From positions 1 to 23,621 of the forward strand of contig CAYLPZ010000023.1 of the NCBI GenBank assembly GCA_964385755.1: a stretch of 23,621 bases of DNA, read 5' to 3'. The translations under genes and the position numbers were made by a program. Below are positions 1 through 5,422 of this stretch, piece by piece. A model generated the notes under the pieces. That model was not told the origin of the DNA and searched no databases. It saw only the letters and a list, made by a program, of their open reading frames with translations. Each line of letters opens with the position of its first letter. The first letter of the stretch is position 1. This stretch comes from CAG-698 sp964385755. Lineage in GTDB: Bacteria; Bacillota_I; Bacilli_A; ML615J-28; CAG-698.

Positions 1-24
1 TCGTCATAAATAATTTTGAAAAAA

Positions 25-54
25 TTATTTATCACAATAATTTTTTACAGAGCC
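25..54. repeat. 30-bp direct repeat, copy 1, downstream of pilin-like gene A
   Basis: These 30 bases recur exactly at 18959-18988 in the same orientation and end in ACAGAGCC; flanking bases differ on both sides. Read inwards from its outer end the repeat starts GGCTCTGT, like the terminal inverted repeat of an insertion sequence. The left arm of an 11-bp perfect hairpin (19-29 with 36-46) overlaps it in this copy only. It lies 130 bp past the stop of gene A; copy 2 lies 408 bp past the stop of gene B. It may be an IS end whose body is outside the window, or the boundary of the duplicated pilin unit. Confidence 0.7.
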
Positions 55-63
55 TAAAAATAC

Positions 64-103
64 AAGCTATGTTATTAATCAAAAGTAATTAATAACATAG
101 CTT
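64..103. terminator. Bidirectional terminator-like hairpin after pilin-like gene A
   Basis: A perfect 16-bp stem (64-79 with 88-103) encloses an 8-nt loop. T-rich tracts follow on both sides, so it could stop minus-strand transcription from the pilin-like gene ending at 185 and any transcription entering from the left. Confidence 0.75.
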
Positions 104-184
104 TTATTTATTGAAATCAAAAAATAAACCTAAATTATACTAAAAATATTATTTAATAAATATATTTAAGCATTTTGATATTAT

Positions 185-2440
185 TTATTTTATTGCTGCA
201 GTAGCTTTTGGAACGTTATTTTCATCATAAGCAGAAACAGTTATTGAAGAACGTCTTCCTATTCCGTTACCTGTAAATTTTGCATCTACTAATTCAAGAT
301 AATAATAAGAAACTTCGTTAAGTGTATATATAATTTTACCACCTAATTCTCCTCGTACAGCATTAGGATGACTTTCAACCCAGTATTGATCTACAAAGTT
401 AAGATCTTTTGCTTGAATAATTGCTTTGCCATCTACAAACTCAGAAGAATTAACAACAAATTCTATGCTTTGTTGTAATGATCCCCCTTCATTAGGAGTA
501 CAATACACATTAATAACAACTTTATAATATGTAACATCCTGTTGTGAAGAAGCAGTTATAGTAAATGTTCCATCATTATTATCATGTAGTGCCAATTGAT
601 TATCATTTGGTCCCCAAACAAATGCTCCGTTTGATCTTGTAGGTACATTCAAATTTCTTATTTGATCATTATCTGTATATTCTCTTCCATCTAACACTAC
701 TTTTCCTATGCATTGTGATGACCCAGCTAATATTTGATTATATCTTCCATATGGCTTTGATCCATTTGAGTTGTCTATATCACACCATTGAATTAATCCT
801 TCATTAAAACAATTTGTTATTATTAAAGTAGCTCTGTAGCTATTGTTCACGTTTCCTACAAACATAGTAGCTTTTCCACAAATTATTGATCCTTTATTAA
901 CGCAATTTATAAATGTTTGTACATCATCAAAACAATATCCAATAAATATACCATTATATTTTCCAGGAGCACCTTCACCTAATAAATTCGCGTAGTTTGT
1001 ACAATTATTAAATGTACAACTTCCATATGCAAATTGTACATATGCAGCCATATTATTATATACTTTTAATAAACCATAAGTGTCAGCGTTAATAAACATT
1101 GTATTATCATATGCTTTATATATTAATGGTGCATTGCTATATTTTAATTCAAATTCTATATTTTGAATCTTTGCATTTAAAGTTTTATAAAAAAGATAAA
1201 TCCAATTATCTATTGTATTAGTTCCATCCAATACAATTCTATGACCATTTCCATTTATTTCTGCATTAAGGAAGTTCATAATTACAAAACCATCACCAAC
1301 ATCGTTAAAAGTCAAATCACTACCTAAAACATTAATATTATCAATTAATTTAAAATAAGAAGTTTTTGTCTGATAGTTAGATACAATAATGGTATTTATC
1401 TCTTTTAATTGAGTTGAATTTTCAATTAAATATGGACTAGTTTCAGTTCCTAATCCTCCAGCAAATTTATTGAAATTATCTATTACTGTAGAATCAGTAA
1501 TAATTTGTTCTTCTTTTGCTGTAATTTTATTATTTCCGCCTTTATTAGCTATAGCAGTTTTTACTTCTTGAGAAACTACTACTGCTACTTCAGATGAAGC
1601 TGTATTATCAACAGAAATAGTAACAGCACCTGATTCAATATCTGCTGCAGTTGCAGTAACCTTAATTGCAGCTGACTTAGATCCTGATTCCATTACAACT
1701 CGTCCATTATTTAATTCTATATTTCCTTGTACCTCTCCATGTTCATGGTATGAATGGCCTGCAACTTTAATAATATTAACTAGTTTTGCTTTATCAAAGT
1801 GTCTTACTGTAGCAAATTCAGCAGTAACATTTAAAACAGTATCAAAACTATTTGTTCTAATTGTAACTTCATTGCTACTTTCACTATTATAATTAACTGT
1901 TGTAATACCAGTTACATTACCAACATCTAATCCTTTTCCATTAACTGTTATTTCTGATTCCCAGCCTTCACCAGTTAAATATGCAGAATATTTTTCTGTA
2001 GTTTCTTGAACAGTTGCTAATTCATCTGATGAATAAATCTTCCATAATTGATAATCACCATTATTTAGTTTATTACCAGTAGTTGATTCTGGTAAATATA
2101 CTACTTCATCACCATTTAGATAACAAAATACATCATTTTTACTATCCCATAAAATAGTATTCTCTGTTGCTTTTGTATTCATTATCTTAGCTAAATCAAA
2201 TCCTGATTCATATACAGCATCTAATGCTTCTTGCATTGTATTATGTTTACCATTTAATGCTTCATCTGTCTTAAGTGATGTATTTAAGTTTCTAACTAGT
2301 TGTGTATCACTTGATACTTGTGCTTTCTTAACTAAATTTGAAAATGTTGGAATTAATACAGCAGCTAAAATAGCTATAACTGCTATAACAATTACAAGCT
2401 CTACAATTGTAAAAGCTCTTTTGTTTGTTTTATTTTTCAT
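185..2440 (-). CDS. Giant type IV pilin-like surface protein A (751 aa)
   Basis: This is a large prepilin-like protein, probably displayed on or with the type IV pilus. The leader is short and basic (residues 1-9, ending KRA), cleavage would fall before F10, Glu14 is the conserved +5 glutamate, and residues 10-31 form the hydrophobic N-terminal helix. Residues 40-150 resemble the same region of the 648-aa protein at 19397-21343. A histidine cluster HSYHEHG lies at 229-235. A GLGTETSPYLIE-type segment near 329-340 introduces a C-terminal stalk with spaced NC-x-N repeats, typical of beta-helix or GLUG-like surface proteins. Pilins are usually 120-200 aa, so this is more likely an adhesin with a pilin anchor than a major pilin. 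Ala at -1 differs from the Gly in the pilus-operon pilins. The only SD-like match, GAAAGGG, lies 16 nt from the ATG, which is unusually far. Ligand unknown. Confidence 0.85.
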   Translation of the reverse strand: MKNKTNKRAFTIVELVIVIAVIAILAAVLIPTFSNLVKKAQVSSDTQLVRNLNTSLKTDEALNGKHNTMQEALDAVYESGFDLAKIMNTKATENTILWDSKNDVFCYLNGDEVVYLPESTTGNKLNNGDYQLWKIYSSDELATVQETTEKYSAYLTGEGWESEITVNGKGLDVGNVTGITTVNYNSESSNEVTIRTNSFDTVLNVTAEFATVRHFDKAKLVNIIKVAGHSYHEHGEVQGNIELNNGRVVMESGSKSAAIKVTATAADIESGAVTISVDNTASSEVAVVVSQEVKTAIANKGGNNKITAKEEQIITDSTVIDNFNKFAGGLGTETSPYLIENSTQLKEINTIIVSNYQTKTSYFKLIDNINVLGSDLTFNDVGDGFVIMNFLNAEINGNGHRIVLDGTNTIDNWIYLFYKTLNAKIQNIEFELKYSNAPLIYKAYDNTMFINADTYGLLKVYNNMAAYVQFAYGSCTFNNCTNYANLLGEGAPGKYNGIFIGYCFDDVQTFINCVNKGSIICGKATMFVGNVNNSYRATLIITNCFNEGLIQWCDIDNSNGSKPYGRYNQILAGSSQCIGKVVLDGREYTDNDQIRNLNVPTRSNGAFVWGPNDNQLALHDNNDGTFTITASSQQDVTYYKVVINVYCTPNEGGSLQQSIEFVVNSSEFVDGKAIIQAKDLNFVDQYWVESHPNAVRGELGGKIIYTLNEVSYYYLELVDAKFTGNGIGRRSSITVSAYDENNVPKATAAIK

Positions 2441-2501
2441 ATTATTTATTTTCTTACCCTTTCTTTATTATTTTGTTATTATATGAAAATAAATAATATG
2501 A
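2437..2501 (-). promoter_or_regulatory. Promoter and 17-bp inverted repeat controlling pilin-like gene A
   Basis: On the minus strand TTGATC (2500-2505) and TATAAT (2478-2483) are 16 bp apart, and the -35 overlaps the stop codon of the upstream membrane gene. A perfect 17-bp inverted repeat (2437-2453 with 2485-2501, 31-bp spacer) surrounds the -10. One arm contains the ATG of gene A and the spacer holds the SD-like GAAAGGG (2457-2463). In an mRNA reading through from the upstream gene, the two arms would pair and bury the start codon. An mRNA from this promoter would lack the upstream arm and stay open. Copy 2 is identical. Confidence 0.7.
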
Positions 2502-2951
2502 TCAATTTAACATCTTACATAAATCTATATATACTTTATTTATTTGTATTGTGTTTTCTTTTCTTTCTTTAGTAAATATATTTATTATTTGTTTATAACA
2601 AATATCTTCTTTTATATTTGTTTTCTTATATTTATATAATATAATCTTATTATTAATAATTATTATAGATATTAGTAATTGTAACATTGTAACTATTGAT
2701 ACAATTAATAAAAATGTAAATACATAATCATTATTATTCAAAGCTGAACTAACAAACTCATATACACTAAATGGTGTAAATAGTTTAATAATAAATCTTA
2801 TAATTAAACTATCTGATATAAAAGAGAATAATAATAACATAATAAATAAAGTAAATGAGTATAACTTCTTAGCAGTATACATCTTTAGTTTATTTATATA
2901 TAATATATTTATAATACCTGAAATAAGAAATAATATAATAATTATATTCAT
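2502..2951 (-). CDS. Small membrane protein, duplicated (149 aa), unknown function
   Basis: I do not recognise the family. About three hydrophobic segments (residues 1-22, 33-58 and 80-105) precede a charged, probably cytoplasmic tail rich in Lys, Ile and Asn. I choose ATG at 2951 because the SD-like GAAAGTGAG is correctly spaced for it and the identical copy at 21405-21854 begins there; an upstream in-frame ATG at 2972 exists only in this copy and lies before the SD. The gene sits immediately upstream of a giant pilin-like gene in both copies, and its TGA overlaps the -35 of that gene. This suggests a dedicated partner, such as an export, anchoring or regulatory factor, but that is inference from position only. 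Confidence 0.75.
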   Translation of the reverse strand: MNIIIILFLISGIINILYINKLKMYTAKKLYSFTLFIMLLLFSFISDSLIIRFIIKLFTPFSVYEFVSSALNNNDYVFTFLLIVSIVTMLQLLISIIIINNKIILYKYKKTNIKEDICYKQIINIFTKERKENTIQINKVYIDLCKMLN

Positions 2952-2971
2952 ATTTTTACTCACTTTCATCA

Positions 2972-2989
2972 ATAAAGGTAAGCCTTTAT
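2972..2989 (-). promoter_or_regulatory. Conserved leader hairpin before the 149-aa gene, copy 1
   Basis: ATAAAGG (2972-2978) pairs with CCTTTAT (2983-2989) around a 4-nt loop. The same core hairpin occurs at 21875-21890, although the bases around it have diverged. It lies just upstream of the GAAAGTGAG ribosome site and may affect translation. Confidence 0.4.
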
Positions 2990-3084
2990 ATACACGTGAA
3001 AATTAATAAAAAAATATTATAAATTTGTATTTTTTTTCAAAAAATGATATATTATTAATATAAATATAAAATTTTACTTTTAAA

Positions 3085-3107
3085 AATCAGCCCAAATTAG
3101 GCTGATT
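3085..3107 (-). terminator. Terminator-like hairpin at the head of duplicated unit, copy 1
   Basis: An 8-bp stem AATCAGCC/GGCTGATT with a 7-nt loop is followed by a short T run on the minus strand and a T-rich tract on the plus strand. It marks the upstream edge of recognisable similarity to copy 2 (21984-22012). It could isolate the unit from transcription of the pilin-like gene ending at 3213. Confidence 0.6.
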
Positions 3108-3175
3108 ATTTTATTTTTTATTACTCAAATCAAGTTGTGAGAAGTTTATTTATTCTTTTTCGATTGATTAATAAT

Positions 3176-3201
3176 AAAAAGTTGGATTTTCCCAACTTTT
3201 T
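3176..3201 (-). terminator. Intrinsic terminator of the pilin-like gene at 3213-4646
   Basis: AAAAAGTTGG (3176-3185) pairs perfectly with CCAACTTTTT (3192-3201) around a 6-nt loop. On the minus strand the stem ends in TTTTT, 11 nt beyond the stop codon. Confidence 0.85.
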
Positions 3202-3212
3202 AGTTACTATTA

Positions 3213-4646
3213 TTATTCATTATGATCTGTTGTGTAAGATGTTCCATTTACTACTGAGGCTCCATTTACTGTTCCTCTTACAACAAGTTTATTTGTTGAA
3301 TCGCTACCTTCTACTGTTATTTCATTATTATCTTTATACTTTAGTATTGCTTTGTATTGTGTTCCTACATAAGTAGCATTACCTTGTATATATATTCCTG
3401 GAATTGTCTTTTCTTTTGATATAATTTTTGAATCTGATATTTCACAAACTGCATCACCTTGGTAAGCTCCTTTGTTGTTTGATTGGTAACTTCCAATTAA
3501 TAGTGCACATGATGGTGCATTATTTCCACTTTGCCATGCTTTGTTTAAAAAGTCTTCGTATGCTGCATCTTTTGAAAAACTTCCTGTAACTATGATTGTT
3601 GATTTTTTCACTATACAGTTTCCACATCTAACAAATAATCCTTGTCTTCCTGCTGAAAGCTCACTATTTTCAATTATTAATGATCCAGGTACATTAATAA
3701 GTACTGCACTTGAGTCACTATCAGTTGCATATAACTTAGAATCTTTAATGTTAATATTTACATAGAAATTATCTTTTGAGCTTGAGTTTGTGGAAACGAC
3801 ATAAGCTCCAGTTGTAGATAATTTTGATGAGATAATATTAACCTCCGCCGCAGCACCTTCTGGTAAAAGAATAGATCCATCGGAATATATTTCTACATTT
3901 TCTAATGTTATTGCACTTCCACTTCTAATGTAAAATGCAGCAGAAACGGTGGTAACTGTTTCTCTTGTAATATTAATTTTACCATTTTTCAAATGTAATT
4001 TATGCCCATCAGTAATTTGTAATGATGAACTTGTTGAATTTAGTGTTAGTGTTTTGCCGTTCAAATCATAAACTGTTTTTCCTGTATTTGAAAGTGGAAA
4101 AGAATTATTAAAATTTTCAATTGTTAAATCTTTTGTAAGCTTAAATTCGTTATTTTCATTTGTTGAGTTTTTTACCTCTTCTTTTAGGCTATCAACATCA
4201 TCAACTGTAATAGACTCAATAACATCACTAATCTTAAACCATCTCATTGAAATTGTTGATAAATCTTTGTATTTATCTACAAGATCACTTGGATAGATGA
4301 CTTTACCTTCTTTTTTTGAAAACAACAAAATTCTGTTAGTGTCTTTATCCCAATAAATACTATTATCTGTTGACACTGCATTAATATTACTAGGATTATA
4401 TCCATTACCTTCAAACATAGTTTTAACTTCATTAATGCTTTCCTTTGTTCCATTTATTTTTTCATCACTTTCTAATAGTAAATTTAACTCTCGTACTGTT
4501 TGTTCATCACTTGATAAATCAGCTCTTTTTTTAAGATTAATAAATGAAGGAATTAAAACAGCTGAGAGGATAGCTATTACACTTATCACAATAACAAGTT
4601 CAACAATGGTAAATGCTTTTTTATTTATTAATTTATGGTTTATCAT
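3213..4646 (-). CDS. Large type IV pilin-like beta-helix protein C (477 aa)
   Basis: This is a third large prepilin-like surface protein. The leader ends NKKA, cleavage would precede F12, Glu16 is the +5 glutamate and residues 12-35 form the pilin helix. Residues ~40-150 keep the layout of proteins A and B (a short helical part, then an S-I-Y-W-D segment). From ~175 to the end there are repeated short beta-strand units (for example LHLKNGKINI, LITIENVEIYSDGS-type turns), typical of a right-handed beta-helix. The stretch around AYVVSTN and VLINVPGSLIIENSEL has close counterparts in the C-terminal half of the 648-aa protein B, so the stalks are homologous. ATG at 4646 is preceded by a strong AAGGAGG. 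Unlike A and B it lacks the upstream 149-aa gene. It diverges from the recombinase across a 134-bp gap. Confidence 0.85.
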   Translation of the reverse strand: MINHKLINKKAFTIVELVIVISVIAILSAVLIPSFINLKKRADLSSDEQTVRELNLLLESDEKINGTKESINEVKTMFEGNGYNPSNINAVSTDNSIYWDKDTNRILLFSKKEGKVIYPSDLVDKYKDLSTISMRWFKISDVIESITVDDVDSLKEEVKNSTNENNEFKLTKDLTIENFNNSFPLSNTGKTVYDLNGKTLTLNSTSSSLQITDGHKLHLKNGKINITRETVTTVSAAFYIRSGSAITLENVEIYSDGSILLPEGAAAEVNIISSKLSTTGAYVVSTNSSSKDNFYVNINIKDSKLYATDSDSSAVLINVPGSLIIENSELSAGRQGLFVRCGNCIVKKSTIIVTGSFSKDAAYEDFLNKAWQSGNNAPSCALLIGSYQSNNKGAYQGDAVCEISDSKIISKEKTIPGIYIQGNATYVGTQYKAILKYKDNNEITVEGSDSTNKLVVRGTVNGASVVNGTSYTTDHNE

Positions 4647-4688
4647 GTTTTCCTCCTTTATATATTTATTATTATCTTTTTATCAAAA

Positions 4689-4694
4689 ATTATA
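4689..4694 (-). promoter_or_regulatory. Possible -10 box of pilin-like gene C
   Basis: A perfect TATAAT on the minus strand lies 42 nt upstream of the ATG of the 3213-4646 gene. No convincing -35 sits at 16-18 bp, so this is tentative. Confidence 0.35.
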
Positions 4695-4732
4695 CAATAA
4701 AGAAACAAGTAAGAGCTACAATTATAATCAAA

Positions 4733-4774
4733 TTTGTATTTTACTAAATTCTAGTATAATAAGAAAAAAGGAGG
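4733..4774 (+). promoter_or_regulatory. Promoter and ribosome site of the serine recombinase
   Basis: TATAAT at 4755-4760 has a weak TTTGTA at 4733-4738 (16-bp spacer) upstream. AAGGAGG at 4768-4774 is 6 nt from the ATG. The gene therefore has its own promoter in the divergent intergenic region. Confidence 0.55.
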
Positions 4775-4780
4775 AAAAAT

Positions 4781-5392
4781 ATGAACTACGGTTATGTAAG
4801 AGTATCTTCAGTATCACAAAACATTGATAGACAAATGGAAGAGATGTACAAACTAGGACTTACAAAAAAGTATATTTATGTTGATTATCAAAGTGGAAAG
4901 GATTTTAATAGACCAAATTATCAAAAACTTAAAAGAAAGCTAAAGAAAAATGATTTATTAATCATTAAGTCGATAGATAGATTAGGGAGAAACTATGAAA
5001 TGATCATAAAAGAGTGGAGCGATATTACAAAGAGAATCAACGCTGATATACAAGTAATTGATTTTCCACTTTTAAATACTCAAGTAGGGTATGATAATTT
5101 GGTTGGTAAGTTTATTAGTGACATTATCTTACAAGTATTGAGTTTTGTTGCACAGAACGAAAGAGAAAACATTAGACAAAGACAAGCAGAAGGAATTAGA
5201 ATTGCGAAAGAGAAAGGCATACACTTAGGTAGACCTAAGTATATCTTACCAGAAAATTTTAATGAAGTTGTAAGTTTATATGAGAAAAAGGAACTGACAC
5301 CTCTCGAAGCCGCAAACAGACTTAATATGAATAAAAGTACATTTGTGAAATATGCGAAAATATTAATAAAAGAAAGTGAATGTAATGGTTAA
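4781..5392 (+). CDS. Serine recombinase, resolvase/invertase family (203 aa)
   Basis: This is a small site-specific serine recombinase that should cut and rejoin DNA through a covalent serine intermediate. The N-terminus YVRVSS places the catalytic Ser at residue 9 beside Arg7. SIDRLGRN and the ERENIRQRQAEGI helix E region are typical of the Tn3-resolvase/DNA-invertase group. Residues ~155-200 form a C-terminal helix-turn-helix (LTPLEAANRLNMNKSTFVKYAK). The length matches the small resolvases and invertases, not large phage integrases. It is the only plus-strand gene, diverges from pilin-like gene C and converges with the pilus operon. There is no transposase beside it. It could be a mobile-element remnant or could act on sites in this locus; its target is not evident. 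Confidence 0.9.
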   Translation: MNYGYVRVSSVSQNIDRQMEEMYKLGLTKKYIYVDYQSGKDFNRPNYQKLKRKLKKNDLLIIKSIDRLGRNYEMIIKEWSDITKRINADIQVIDFPLLNTQVGYDNLVGKFISDIILQVLSFVAQNERENIRQRQAEGIRIAKEKGIHLGRPKYILPENFNEVVSLYEKKELTPLEAANRLNMNKSTFVKYAKILIKESECNG

Positions 5393-5393
5393 T

Positions 5394-5422
5394 AAAAATA
5401 GAGGGAATTACCCTCTATTTTT
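5394..5422. terminator. Bidirectional terminator between recombinase and pilus operon
   Basis: A perfect 12-bp stem (5394-5405 with 5411-5422) with a 5-nt loop has A/T tails on both sides. It directly follows the recombinase stop and overlaps the last codons of the 933-aa gene read from the other strand, so it can end both convergent transcripts. Confidence 0.88.

Larger units (their letters stand above)
2318..2957. repeat. ~640-bp constant block, copy 1 (duplicate of 21221-21860)
   Basis: On side-by-side reading this block matches 21221-21860 without indels (constant offset of 18,903), and I found no substitution. It covers the first ~41 codons of pilin-like gene A, its promoter, and all of the 149-aa membrane gene. 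Similarity continues less strictly to the hairpin at 3085-3107. The pilin coding sequences diverge abruptly on the other side. The identity, including non-coding DNA, implies a recent duplication or gene conversion. Confidence 0.93.

Noticed and set aside
2502..2972. Longer 156-aa start for the membrane protein
   Set aside because: The extra codons precede the ribosome site GAAAGTGAG and are not preserved in copy 2, so ATG 2951 is the better start.
3085..3107. Riboswitch in the leader of the duplicated unit
   Set aside because: Only a single short hairpin with T runs is present, with no conserved multi-helix aptamer. A terminator explains it.
4435..4780. Forward-strand frame across the start of pilin-like gene C
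   Set aside because: It is antisense to the pilin leader, has no ribosome site and gives a low-complexity peptide. The reverse gene explains the open frame.
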